DNA of 64,000 nt from Arsenicitalea aurantiaca (GTDB taxonomy: Bacteria > Pseudomonadota > Alphaproteobacteria > Rhizobiales > Devosiaceae): positions 65,765 to 129,764 of the forward strand of contig NZ_RZNJ01000001.1 of the NCBI RefSeq assembly GCF_003994485.1, read 5' to 3'. Within the stretch, counting starts at the first letter, position 1; every line of letters begins with the position of its first letter. The notes beneath the pieces are model-generated. The model worked only from the letters and a program-made list of their open reading frames with translations, had not been told where the DNA came from and did not search any database. Positions 8,658-17,397 of the stretch are shown piece after piece. The position numbers were made by a program, and so were the translations under genes.

Positions 8658-9378
8658 CGCCGTAGCCGAACGCCTCGATGATGGCGCGGCCCGCATCGGA
8701 GCGCAGGAATGCGAGGAACTGGCTTGCGGCTTCGGGCTCGGCGCTGTCAGAGAGCAGCACCGCATCCTGGCGGATGGGGCTGTGGAGGGTATCGGGCACC
8801 AGCCAATAGGTAGCAGAGGGTTCGGCGATCACCTGGCTCAGGGCGACGAAGCCGAGCTCGGCATTGCCGGTTTTCACGAACTGGAGGGCCTGGGCGATGG
8901 TCTGCCCGGTGACGAGCCGGTCGGCGAGGGCCTCGCCGAGGCCGAGGGCGGCGAGGGTCTCGACAGCGGCTCTGCCATAGGGGGCTGCCTGCGGATCGGC
9001 GACCGCGAGGCGGGTGAAACTGCTCGAGAGGAGGGTTTCATCGGCCGCTTCGGCTTCGGGCGCATAAAGGGCGAGCCGGCCGATGGCATAGGTGAAGACG
9101 CTGCCTTCGACCCCGAGACCTTCGGCGATAGCGAGGGCCGGGCGGACGTCATCGGCGGCGAGGAAGAGATCGAACGGCGCGCCCTGCGCGATCTGGGTAT
9201 AAAGCCCGCCGGTGGCGCCGAAGCTGAGGCGAATTTCATGCCCGGTTTCGGCGGCAAAGGCCTCGGCGAGCGCTTCGGCGGGCGCGGTGAAATTGGCGGC
9301 GAAGGCCGCGGTGATCGTCGCGGCGCCGGCCGGCAGGGCGGTGGAGGCTAGCAGAGCCAGGGCGATGAGCGGCCGCAT
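8650..9378 (-). CDS. modA: molybdate-binding periplasmic protein ModA
   Basis: 242 residues. A cleavable signal peptide (MRPLIALALLASTALPAGA) precedes a ModA-type binding protein starting ATITAAFAANFTAPAEALAEAF, with LSFGATGGLYTQIAQGAPFDLFLAADD as the typical oxyanion-binding signature (Ser residues replacing the usual SGxSG set) and TGQTIAQALQFVKTGNAELGFVALSQV near the C-terminus. It delivers molybdate or tungstate to ModB. It heads the modAB pair, overlapping modB by 8 bp. An inverted repeat about 68 bp upstream is a candidate molybdate-responsive operator. Confidence 0.92.
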   Translation of the reverse strand: MRPLIALALLASTALPAGAATITAAFAANFTAPAEALAEAFAAETGHEIRLSFGATGGLYTQIAQGAPFDLFLAADDVRPALAIAEGLGVEGSVFTYAIGRLALYAPEAEAADETLLSSSFTRLAVADPQAAPYGRAAVETLAALGLGEALADRLVTGQTIAQALQFVKTGNAELGFVALSQVIAEPSATYWLVPDTLHSPIRQDAVLLSDSAEPEAASQFLAFLRSDAGRAIIEAFGYGVD

Positions 9379-9434
9379 GAATGTCCCTCGAAATCATGGG
9401 GGGCACCATGGCGGGGCGATCGCGACGTGGCAAG

Positions 9435-9458
9435 CGATATTACCGAGCGGACATATCG
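9435..9458. promoter_or_regulatory. candidate Mo-box (ModE-type operator) upstream of modA
   Basis: Inverted repeat CGATAT, 12-base spacer, ATATCG, centred about 68 bp upstream of the modA start. Spacing and AT-rich half sites loosely recall ModE operators, and a ModE-like regulator is encoded at 3671-4105. The match is by eye only; the arms are just 6 bp. Confidence 0.35.
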
Positions 9459-9471
9459 ATGGGGGCGGAGG

Positions 9472-9673
9472 TCAGTTCCGGAGGAAATCGACGTAGCGGT
9501 CGACGAGCGCCCGGGCTTCGGAAAAGCAGAGCTCGATATCGAGATCGGACGGCATGGAGACCCCGAAGGGCGCGCGCCGGCCGGTCGCGACGTGGAAGAT
9601 GCGGGCGGAGAGCTCACCGTCCTGCTCGATGCATCTTGATGCGGTAGCCGCGATAGATTTCGTCCAAGGCCAT
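9472..9673 (-). pseudogene. small conserved-looking protein gene with a one-base frameshift
   Basis: Read from ATG 9673 the first 16 codons give MALDEIYRGYRIKMHR and then run into a stop. Moving by one base at about 9626-9632 restores an open frame ending at 9472 with the coherent sequence IEQDGELSARIFHVATG, continuing through RRAPFGVSMPSD to FLRN. Removing one C from the GATGCATC context would make a single protein of about 66 residues. The second frame has no start codon of its own near the junction. Either the gene is broken by an insertion or the base is a sequencing error. The family is not recognised; it lies between modA and hemH. Confidence 0.6.
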
Positions 9674-9851
9674 GGTCCGTTGCAAGGGTCTGACCCAAGG
9701 CACGGGACGGAGCAGGCGGGAGTTTCGGCAGGGCCGATCAACTCGGCGTCAGGAGGACGGAGAGGGGCGGGGGCGCGACACCGCTGCACCTTGCGCAGGG
9801 CAGGGCCATCGCTATGGTGCGAGCCCATCATTTCCAGCAGAGACGGGTATC

Positions 9852-10871
9852 ATGTCGGGTCAGCTTCCAGCGGGTCACCCAGAGGTCAAGCGCCAGAAGA
9901 TCGGCGTGCTGTTGCTCAATCTGGGCACGCCGGACGGGACGGACTACTGGTCGGTCAGGCGCTATCTCAAGGAATTCCTCTCCGATCCGCGCGTGATCGA
10001 GACCAACAAGCTCCTGTGGTGGCCGATCCTCAATCTGGTCATCCTCTCCTTCCGCCCCCAAAAGAGCGGCGAGAACTATGCGCGCATCTGGGACAAGGAG
10101 CGCAATGAGAGCCCGCTGCGGGTGATCACGCGGCAGCAGACCGAGGCGCTGCAGGCGCGGCTCGGGCCCGACATCCTCGTCGATTTCGGCATGCGCTACG
10201 GCAATCCTTCGACGCGCTCGCGGCTCGAGGCGATGCAGGAGGCGGGCTGCCAGAAGATCCTGCTCGTGCCGCTCTATCCGCAATATTCGGCAACGACGAC
10301 GGCCACGGCCAATGACAAGGCCTTCGAGGCGCTGAGGGATTTGCGCTGGCAGCCGGCGGTGCGCACCATGCCGGCCTATTTCGAGGAACAGGTCTATGTC
10401 GAGACCCTGGCGCGCAGCATCAAGGAGGGCGTCGAAAGCCTCGATTTCGAGCCGGACGTGGTGCTGACCTCCTATCACGGCATGCCCAAGAAATACCTGA
10501 TGAACGGGGATCCCTATCACTGCCAGTGCTACAAGACGACGCGGCTCGTGGCCGAGCATCTGGGGTGGCCGCGCGAAAAGCTGATGGTGACCTTCCAGAG
10601 CCGGTTCGGGCCCACCGAATGGCTGCAGCCCTATACCGACGAGACGCTGAAGGCGCTGCCGGGCAGGGGGATGAAGAAGGTGGCGATCCTCGCCCCGGCC
10701 TTTTCGGCCGACTGCATCGAAACGCTCGAGGAAATCGCCATCACCGGCGAGGAAGAGTTCATGCATGCCGGCGGCGAGCGCTATGCCTACATTCCCTGCC
10801 TCAATGCGAGCGAGCCGGGCATGGACATGATCGAAACGATCGTGCGCAAGGAGCTCTCGGGCTGGATCTGA
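9852..10871 (+). CDS. hemH: ferrochelatase HemH
   Basis: Inserts Fe2+ into protoporphyrin IX in the last step of haem synthesis; peripheral inner-membrane enzyme. 339 residues. Marks are the N-terminal GVLLLNLGTPD, the LVPLYPQYSATTTA segment, and the catalytic His in VVLTSYHGMPKKYLMNGDPY followed by the YHCQCYKTT stretch. A C-terminal ferrochelatase Glu/His region is seen in LAPAFSADCIETLEEI. ATG 9852 follows AGAGACGGG. It is convergent with ligD (4 bp apart). Confidence 0.96.
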   Translation: MSGQLPAGHPEVKRQKIGVLLLNLGTPDGTDYWSVRRYLKEFLSDPRVIETNKLLWWPILNLVILSFRPQKSGENYARIWDKERNESPLRVITRQQTEALQARLGPDILVDFGMRYGNPSTRSRLEAMQEAGCQKILLVPLYPQYSATTTATANDKAFEALRDLRWQPAVRTMPAYFEEQVYVETLARSIKEGVESLDFEPDVVLTSYHGMPKKYLMNGDPYHCQCYKTTRLVAEHLGWPREKLMVTFQSRFGPTEWLQPYTDETLKALPGRGMKKVAILAPAFSADCIETLEEIAITGEEEFMHAGGERYAYIPCLNASEPGMDMIETIVRKELSGWI

Positions 10872-10875
10872 GGGC

Positions 10876-13488
10876 TCAGCCGCCGAGGCTGTCGAGCAGC
10901 TTCCTGGTGATGGCCTGGTTGAGGTCGAAATAGCCTTTCCAGGGATCGGGGCCGCCGGCGCGGGCGGCCGCTTCCCCGAGCCCGAAGGCGTTGGCGGCGG
11001 GGATGGTCGTCAGCTCGTCCCAGCTGACCGGCACGGCCACGGGCGCGCCTTCGCGCGAGCGGGTCGAGAAGGGCGCGATGGCGGTCGAGCCGCGCTCGTT
11101 GCGCAGATAATCGATGAACATGCGACCCTTGCGCCGGGCTTTGGAGAGGGCGGCGGTGAACCGGTCGGGCTCGGCATCGGCCATGTGATTGGCGAAGGCC
11201 TTGCAGAACGCCTTGACCTCGGGCCATTCGGCGCGGCGTGCGAGCGGGGCGATGACGTGGACGCCCTTGCCGCCGGTGACCATGGGGAAAGTCTGAAGCC
11301 CGAGCGCAGAAAGCGCATCGCGGATGTCGAACGCCGCCTGCCGGACATGCTCGAAGCCCAGCCCCTCATCGGGATCGATATCGAAGATGATGCGCTCGGG
11401 CTTTTCAATGAGGTCGCGACGGGCGCCCCAGAGGTGGAATTCGAGCACGTTCATCTGCACCCCGGCGATGAGGCCGGCGAGATCGGTGACGTAGAAGTAA
11501 TCCTCCTCCGACCCGTCCTTTTCGACGACGAGCGTCGACTTGATCGCATCGGGGAAGCCGCCGGTATCGTGCTTCTGGAAGAAGCAGTATTTGGTGCGGC
11601 CCTGCGGGCAGCGCAGGAGGCTCAGGGGCCGGTCCTTGACGTAGGGCAGCATGGCGGGGGCGACCGCCGCGTAATAGGCGACGAGTTCGGCCTTGGTGAC
11701 GCCCTGGCCGGGAAAGACGACGCGATCGGGGCTGGTGAGCCGGACGCCGGCCTTTTCTGCTGCGGCGATGCCGTCCTGATCCTCGAGTGCCAGTGTCTCG
11801 GGCTTGCGCGGCTTCGCTGTGGCTTTGGGCCGGGCGGCGGGTTTTTTCTCCACGTCGGCGGGGGCCGCATCCTCTCGCGTGATCTCCTCGGCGGGCTTGT
11901 CGGTCCGGAGCCCGAGGAAGGAGGGGTGGCGAAGGACGCCATCGGGCGTGAATTCGGTGAACGCGATCTCGGCGACGAGTTCGGGCCTGACCCAGCGGGC
12001 GGCCCGGGCGATGTCGCGCGGGACCTTTGCGAAGGCGGGCTTGTCGATGGCGCGGGCATCGAGGGCTGACTGCAGGGTTTCGAGATCGTCGCCGCTAAAG
12101 CCCGTGCCGACCCGGCCGCGATAGGTGAGCACGCCATCCTCATAGGTACCGAGCAGCAGCGAGGCGAAGCCGCGGCGCTTGTCGGACGGGCGCCAGCCGG
12201 CGATGACGAATTCCTGGCGTTTCGAGCACTTGATCTTGAGCCATCCGCGCGTGCGTTCAGAGCGGTAGGGGGCGTCGGCCTTCTTGGCGATGATGCCCTC
12301 ATGGCCCTCCCGGCAGATGGTGTCGAGCACCTTGCGGCCATTGCCCGTGACGTGCTCGGAATACTGGATCTCGGCGTCGCGCCCGATGGTGCCGAGCAGG
12401 GCCTCGAGGCGCGCCTTGCGCTCGGTGAGGGGGAGGCGGGTCAAATCCTCGCCATCGGCTTCGAGCAGGTCGAAGGCGAAATAGACGAGCGCCTTGCCGT
12501 TCGAGAGCGCATCCTTGAGCGTCGAGAAATCGGTGCGGCCCTTGTCATCGAAGGCGCAGATTTCCCCATCGATGAGGGCGCTCGAGCGCGTGAGGCGGGA
12601 GAGCGGTTCGACGAGACGGCCGAATTGGGTGGTCCAGTCCTTGCCGTTTCGGGTGAAGAGGCGGACTTCCGGCCCCGCAATCGCGGCCAGTGCGCGGTAG
12701 CCGTCATATTTCATCTCGAAGACCCAGTCCCGGCCTTCGGGTACGTCATCGACAAGGGTGGCAAGCTGAGGCTGGCGGAAGGCGGGGAGGGCGACGGCCT
12801 TGCCGCCGGTCCAGACGCGGGTCGAGGGTTCTTTGGCCTTCCTCGTCAATTTTTCGGCGCGGGGCTTTTTCCCGGGCTTGGTCTTGGTCTTGCCGGGCTT
12901 GCCGGCAGCGATTTCCTCGAGGGTGCGGCCCGAGGCGACGCTGGTGAGGTGCGTGGGGACCAGAACGTCTTCCTCGGTCGCCTCGAGATCCTTCTCCTTG
13001 ATGAGGAGCCAGTTCTCGCGTTTCTCCTTTTCGCGCGGCTTCATGCGCACGAGCGCCCAGTCGCCCTTCATGCGCTGGCCATCGAGGCGCAGCTTGAGCT
13101 TGCCCTCGGCAAGACCGGTCTTGACGTCCTCGATCGGGGACCAGGTACCGATGTCCCAGAGCATGACGGTGCCCCCGCCATATTCGCCCGCCGGGATCAC
13201 GCCCTCGAAATCGGCATAGGCGAGGGGATGGTCCTCGACGCGGACGGCGAGGCGCTTGTCCTTTGGGTTGCTGGAGGGCCCGCGGGTGACCGCCCAGCTC
13301 TTCAGAACCCCGTCGAACTCGAAGCGGAAATCGAAATGGAGCCGGGTCGCGTCATGCTTCTGGACGACGAAGATCGGCGCCGTGCCCGTGCCGCGTGCCT
13401 TGGCGGGCACATGATCGGGCTCTTTGGTGCGCGCGAAATCGCGCTTGGCGCGATAATCCTTGAGGAGGGTTTCGGCGCGGACGGCCAT
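10876..13488 (-). CDS. ligD: ATP-dependent DNA ligase D (end-joining), three-domain LigD
   Basis: Multi-domain enzyme of bacterial non-homologous end joining, 870 residues. Domain order: 3'-phosphoesterase (about residues 30-185, with HDATRLHFDFR and EDHPLAYADFEG giving its His residues); a Lys/Pro-rich linker; ATP-dependent ligase (about 240-540, adenylation Lys260 in EMKYDGYR); a second linker; and polymerase/primase domain (about 590-870, catalytic D703 and D705 in FDIDPDEG). This PE-LIG-POL order is common in rhizobial LigD. It starts 5 bp after ku, so Ku and LigD are made together. Confidence 0.96.
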   Translation of the reverse strand: MAVRAETLLKDYRAKRDFARTKEPDHVPAKARGTGTAPIFVVQKHDATRLHFDFRFEFDGVLKSWAVTRGPSSNPKDKRLAVRVEDHPLAYADFEGVIPAGEYGGGTVMLWDIGTWSPIEDVKTGLAEGKLKLRLDGQRMKGDWALVRMKPREKEKRENWLLIKEKDLEATEEDVLVPTHLTSVASGRTLEEIAAGKPGKTKTKPGKKPRAEKLTRKAKEPSTRVWTGGKAVALPAFRQPQLATLVDDVPEGRDWVFEMKYDGYRALAAIAGPEVRLFTRNGKDWTTQFGRLVEPLSRLTRSSALIDGEICAFDDKGRTDFSTLKDALSNGKALVYFAFDLLEADGEDLTRLPLTERKARLEALLGTIGRDAEIQYSEHVTGNGRKVLDTICREGHEGIIAKKADAPYRSERTRGWLKIKCSKRQEFVIAGWRPSDKRRGFASLLLGTYEDGVLTYRGRVGTGFSGDDLETLQSALDARAIDKPAFAKVPRDIARAARWVRPELVAEIAFTEFTPDGVLRHPSFLGLRTDKPAEEITREDAAPADVEKKPAARPKATAKPRKPETLALEDQDGIAAAEKAGVRLTSPDRVVFPGQGVTKAELVAYYAAVAPAMLPYVKDRPLSLLRCPQGRTKYCFFQKHDTGGFPDAIKSTLVVEKDGSEEDYFYVTDLAGLIAGVQMNVLEFHLWGARRDLIEKPERIIFDIDPDEGLGFEHVRQAAFDIRDALSALGLQTFPMVTGGKGVHVIAPLARRAEWPEVKAFCKAFANHMADAEPDRFTAALSKARRKGRMFIDYLRNERGSTAIAPFSTRSREGAPVAVPVSWDELTTIPAANAFGLGEAAARAGGPDPWKGYFDLNQAITRKLLDSLGG

Positions 13489-13493
13489 GGCGC

Positions 13494-14444
13494 TCAGCTC
13501 GCCTTCTTGCGCGGCGCGCGGGCTGGGGCGGATTTGCCGGTGGAGGCCTTGGTTGAGGAGGATTTCGTCTCGTCCGCCTTGTCGGCGGTCTTCGAGGCGC
13601 TTTTGCGGGTGGTGGTGCGCTTGGTGCCCGAGGAAGCGGACTTGGCCTCGCCGCCCTCGAGGCTTTTCTTGAGCGCAGACATGAGGTCAACGACATTGGC
13701 GCCGCTCGGGCGGCCGGCGGGCTCCTCGACATCGGTCGAAACCTTGCGGCCCTTGGATTTGAGCTTGCGCGCGATCAGTTCGCGGAGCGCGGCCTGGTAA
13801 TGATCCTTGAAGACGGACGCGTCGAATTTGGCGGTCTTCTTTTCGATCAGCGCAGTTGCAACCTCGAGGAGTTCGGGCTCGGCCTTTTTCGAGGAGATGC
13901 CCGAGAAATAGGGATCGGCCTTCCTTATCTCGTCCTCGTAATGGAGGGTTTCGAGGAGGAGGCCAGTGCCCGTCGGTTTGATCGCACAGAGATATTCCTT
14001 GCCGCGGAGCGCGAGCTGGCCGAGCCCGACCTTTTCGGTCTGGCGCAGCGCGTCGCGGACGACGCGGAAGGCGTCCTCGGCGAGCTCGTCGGTGGGGACG
14101 ACGAAATAGGGCTTGTCGAAATAGATCGGATCGATCTCGCAGGCGCCGACGAACTGGGTGAGCTCGAGGGTTTTGCGGGTTTCGAGCCGCACGGCGTCGA
14201 GCTCCTCGTCGCTGAGGAGGACATAATCGCCCTTCTCATATTCGAAGCCGCGCATGATCTCGTCCTTGTCGACCGGGCCAACGCCGGCGACGACCTTCTC
14301 GTAATTGATCGGCTTGCCGGTCGGCTCGTGGATCTGCCGGAAGGACGGCTTCGCGTTCGCCTTGGTGGCGGTATAGAGCTCGACGGGGATGGAGACGAGG
14401 GAGAGGCGGAGCTGGCCCTTCCAGATCGGACGCGAGGCGGGCAT
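13494..14444 (-). CDS. ku: Ku protein (DNA end-binding)
   Basis: Homodimeric ring that binds broken DNA ends and recruits LigD. 316 residues: the Ku core begins RPIWKGQLRLSLVSIPVELYTAT and continues through HEPTGKPINYEKVV and the FDKPYFVVP strand. After about residue 255 comes a long Lys/Ser/Thr-rich basic tail (SGTKRTTTRKSASK), typical of rhizobial Ku and thought to bind DNA non-specifically. Start ATG 14444 is preceded by CTGGAG. It is divergent from qmcA and forms a two-gene operon with ligD. Confidence 0.95.
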   Translation of the reverse strand: MPASRPIWKGQLRLSLVSIPVELYTATKANAKPSFRQIHEPTGKPINYEKVVAGVGPVDKDEIMRGFEYEKGDYVLLSDEELDAVRLETRKTLELTQFVGACEIDPIYFDKPYFVVPTDELAEDAFRVVRDALRQTEKVGLGQLALRGKEYLCAIKPTGTGLLLETLHYEDEIRKADPYFSGISSKKAEPELLEVATALIEKKTAKFDASVFKDHYQAALRELIARKLKSKGRKVSTDVEEPAGRPSGANVVDLMSALKKSLEGGEAKSASSGTKRTTTRKSASKTADKADETKSSSTKASTGKSAPARAPRKKAS

Positions 14445-14619
14445 GACGCGGAACTCCAGGGACGCAAGGGACGAAACGCCGGAGTCAACTCGGGTCCCGC
14501 CCAAGGGTTCCGGGGGGCTTGTCCGCCGATTGCACGCGGGGCGTCGGGACCCTAAATAGACGGTGCGGCGCAGGGATCGGCCATCGGGGGCGGACCGTCG
14601 CAAGAAGGGGAGATGCGGC

Positions 14620-15606
14620 ATGGACATGTTCGGGCTCGACGGGTTCAGCGTGACGCTGATCGCCATCGGCATACTGGCGATCCTGGTGCTGTTCGCCGGC
14701 GCCAAGACGGTGCCGCAGGGCTTCAACTACACTGTGGAGCGGTTCGGGCGGTATACCCGCACGCTGACGCCGGGGCTCAACCTGATCGTGCCGTTCATCG
14801 ATGGGGTGGGCAAGCGCATCAACATGATGGAGCAGGTGCTCGACGTGCCCCACCAGGAGGTGATCACGCGCGACAATGCTTCCGTCACGGCCAATGGCGT
14901 GACGTTCTACCAGATCCTCGATGCGGCGGCGGCGGCCTATGAGGTCAATGACCTCGAAAACGCCATCCTCAACCTCACCATGACCAATATCCGCTCGGTG
15001 ATGGGCTCGATGGACCTCGACGAGCTGCTCTCCAATCGCGACGAGATCAACATCAGGGTGCTGAAGGTGGTGGACGCCGCCGTCTCGCCCTGGGGCATCA
15101 AGATCACCCGCATCGAGATCAAGGATATCGACCCGCCCAAGGATCTGATCGAATCGATGGGCCGGCAGATGAAGGCCGAGCGCGAGCGGCGCGCGGTGAT
15201 CCTCGAGGCCGAGGGGCGCCGGCAGAGCGCGATCCTGCAGGCCGAGGGCACCAAGCAGGCCCAAGTGCTGGAGGCGGAGGGGCGCAAGGAAGCCGCCTTC
15301 CGCGACGCGGAGGCCCGCGAGCGCTCCGCCGAGGCCGAGGCACGGGCGACCCAGGTGGTCTCGGAGGCCATCGCTGCGGGCAATGTGCAGGCGATCAATT
15401 ATTTCGTTGCCAACAACTACATCAAAGCGCTCGAAGGCCTTGCCAAATCGCCCAACCAGAAGGTGCTGATGCTGCCGGTGGAAGCCTCCTCGGTGATCGG
15501 GGCGATCGGGGGCATTGCCGAGATCGCCAAGGAAACCTTCGGGTCGGGCAACACGCCGAACCCGCCGCGCGGCGGCAGCGGCCGGCCCCCGAGCACGGGG
15601 CAATAG
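14620..15606 (+). CDS. qmcA: SPFH/band-7 membrane protein (QmcA/stomatin-like)
   Basis: 328 residues. An N-terminal membrane helix ([22 protein letters not shown]) is followed by the SPFH domain ([27 protein letters not shown]), then a long charged coiled coil rich in [24 protein letters not shown] heptads and a Gly/Pro-rich C-terminus. Such proteins form large membrane-associated oligomers linked to membrane quality control. It is paired with an NfeD-family gene 10 bp downstream, the standard SPFH-NfeD operon. ATG 14620 follows AAGGGGAGATG; ATG 14626 is also possible. Confidence 0.9.
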   Translation: MDMFGLDGFSVTLIAIGILAILVLFAGAKTVPQGFNYTVERFGRYTRTLTPGLNLIVPFIDGVGKRINMMEQVLDVPHQEVITRDNASVTANGVTFYQILDAAAAAYEVNDLENAILNLTMTNIRSVMGSMDLDELLSNRDEINIRVLKVVDAAVSPWGIKITRIEIKDIDPPKDLIESMGRQMKAERERRAVILEAEGRRQSAILQAEGTKQAQVLEAEGRKEAAFRDAEARERSAEAEARATQVVSEAIAAGNVQAINYFVANNYIKALEGLAKSPNQKVLMLPVEASSVIGAIGGIAEIAKETFGSGNTPNPPRGGSGRPPSTGQ

Positions 15607-15615
15607 GAGAGAGCG

Positions 15616-16065
15616 ATGGACGTTATCGGCTTTCTGATCGAGGCGGGCGGATGGGCCTGGGTGGTGGCGGGGCTCGTCCTGCTCGCGCTCGAACTCGTGC
15701 TGCCCGGCGGCATCCTGCTCTGGCTCGGCATTTCGGGCATCATCACGGGGCTCGCGGCGCTCTTCCAGCCGATCAGCCTGCCCTTTCAGGCGCTGATCTT
15801 CGGGATGCTGTCGCTCGTCACCATCTTTGGATGGCTGCGCTACGCCAAGACGCGCCAGACCGTGTCGGACCGGCCCTATCTCAACCGGCGGGGCGATCGG
15901 CTCGTGGGGCACGAAGCGGTGCTCGATGAGCCGATCACCGGCGGATATGGAAGGGTGGCGCTCGGGGATACGGTGTGGCGGATCGCCGGGCCAGACCTCG
16001 CGGCAGGCAAGCGGGTGCGCATCGTCGCCGCCGAAGGCGCGGTGCTGAAGGTGGAGCCGGTCTAG
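15616..16065 (+). CDS. NfeD-family membrane protein
   Basis: 149 residues of the short NfeD1b type. Two or three membrane segments (WVVAGLVLLALELVLPGGILLWLGISGIITGLAALF and PFQALIFGMLSLVTIFGWL) are followed by a C-terminal OB-fold domain of about 65 residues (GHEAVLDEPITGGYGRVALGDTVWRI). It partners the SPFH protein encoded just upstream. ATG 15616 has an AGGAGAG ribosome-binding site. Its transcript is probably ended by the hairpin at 16093-16132. Confidence 0.9.
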   Translation: MDVIGFLIEAGGWAWVVAGLVLLALELVLPGGILLWLGISGIITGLAALFQPISLPFQALIFGMLSLVTIFGWLRYAKTRQTVSDRPYLNRRGDRLVGHEAVLDEPITGGYGRVALGDTVWRIAGPDLAAGKRVRIVAAEGAVLKVEPV

Positions 16066-16092
16066 GAGCGCCAACAAGGGTTTGTTAACCAT

Positions 16093-16132
16093 AAACCGGC
16101 ACTGTCGAGCGATTCTCGAGTGCCGGTTTTTT
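16093..16132 (+). terminator. Rho-independent terminator after nfeD
   Basis: Perfect 11-bp stem AAACCGGCACT / AGTGCCGGTTT enclosing 15 bases, followed by six T (16127-16132). Placed 28 bp after the nfeD stop. It ends only four bases before the GTG start of the next gene. Confidence 0.85.
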
Positions 16133-16136
16133 CATC

Positions 16137-17393
16137 GTGTCCCAGATCGCTTCTAGAACAGTCCTCGCCCTCATCGCGGCCGCTGCCGGCCTTGGCGCGG
16201 GCGGGGCCGGCGCGTTTCCGCTTCATGTGTCGGGCGACGGGTCGGGCACGGACAATCCCGATCTCCTCGGGATTTCGGATGCGCCCTGCAGCGATGTCTG
16301 CGTCTTCCTGCCGCCCGAGCCGATGGCACCGCCGCTCGACATCGACTGGTCGGTGGGCTTACGCGGCACCTATCGGCTCTCGGGGGACGAGGGGCGGTTC
16401 GAGGTGCAGGCGCTGCCCAGCATCAGCCTCAGCCGGCCCGGCCAGCGCACAGAATTCCAGTTCGATGCGGATGCCGAGATCACCCGGGACGCCGACGTTT
16501 TCAGGATCGACGCGCTGCGCGCCGGGATCGATGCCGAATACCGGCTCGATGCCTCGACGCGCGCGACCGGCAGGGCGGATCTATCGATCACCCAGGCCGA
16601 GGCGGAAGCGGCGGGCAATCCGGCGGGGACCGCCGAAGCCCCGCTCACCGTTTCGGGCAGCGCAGAAGCGGGGCTCGTGCGGGATTTCGGGCCCTTCACC
16701 TTCGGGGCGCGGGCCGGGTTCGGCCGCACGGTCTATGGGCCCACTGTGCTCGGGGATGGCAGCGAGATTAACAATGAGGACCAGAACAACAGCGTGCTGA
16801 GCGCAGGCCTTCGCGCGGGCTATCGGGTAACCCCGATCCTCACCGCCTTCATCGATACCAGCGCCAGCCGGCATGTCTTCGATGGCGAGGTGCTCGACGG
16901 CACGGGCTATGCCCTGCGCGGCGGACTTTCAGGCGAATGGGGCGACACGCTTTCAGCCGAGGTTTCGGTAGGGCAGGGCTGGCGCGCCTATGACGATGGG
17001 GCGTTCGATACGGTAACGGCGAGCCTTTTCGATGCGCGGATCGACTATCGACCCTCCCCGACATTGAGCCTCGGCGCCTTCGTTTCGAGCGGCATCGGCG
17101 CCCCGGGCCCCAACGGGGCGGGTTCGGCGCGGGTCGAGTATCTGGCGGGGGCGGATCTCGCCTACCGGGTCAATCCCTGGCTGACGCTGCGCGCTTCGGC
17201 GGCGGGGCGCGAGACGCGGTTCGAGGGGACCGATGCGAGCGAAAGCGCGTTCGGGGTCGGCGTGGGCGCGGACTATCTCATCAATGCGATGACGAGCCTC
17301 AATGCCGATTACGACTTCGAGCGGGAGACGGTGACCCCGGCAGCGCCCGAGGATACCCACCGGGTCAGCCTCGGGGTCACCTTCTCGCGCTGA
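16137..17393 (+). CDS. outer-membrane beta-barrel protein
   Basis: 418 residues. The N-terminal signal peptide (TVLALIAAAAGLGAGGAGA) is followed by a proline-rich stretch with two nearby Cys (APCSDVCVF). Repeated amphipathic strands of a beta-barrel then run to the C-terminus (FGARAGFGRTVYGP, LSAEVSVGQGWRAYDD), which ends VSLGVTFSR. It resembles outer-membrane beta-barrel proteins of the BBP2 type seen in rhizobia; the ligand is unknown. The only in-frame start is GTG 16137: the upstream frame meets TAA at 16092 with no other start codon between. No ribosome-binding site precedes it because the terminator's T tract lies there. Confidence 0.75.
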   Translation: MSQIASRTVLALIAAAAGLGAGGAGAFPLHVSGDGSGTDNPDLLGISDAPCSDVCVFLPPEPMAPPLDIDWSVGLRGTYRLSGDEGRFEVQALPSISLSRPGQRTEFQFDADAEITRDADVFRIDALRAGIDAEYRLDASTRATGRADLSITQAEAEAAGNPAGTAEAPLTVSGSAEAGLVRDFGPFTFGARAGFGRTVYGPTVLGDGSEINNEDQNNSVLSAGLRAGYRVTPILTAFIDTSASRHVFDGEVLDGTGYALRGGLSGEWGDTLSAEVSVGQGWRAYDDGAFDTVTASLFDARIDYRPSPTLSLGAFVSSGIGAPGPNGAGSARVEYLAGADLAYRVNPWLTLRASAAGRETRFEGTDASESAFGVGVGADYLINAMTSLNADYDFERETVTPAAPEDTHRVSLGVTFSR

Positions 17394-17397
17394 AGGC

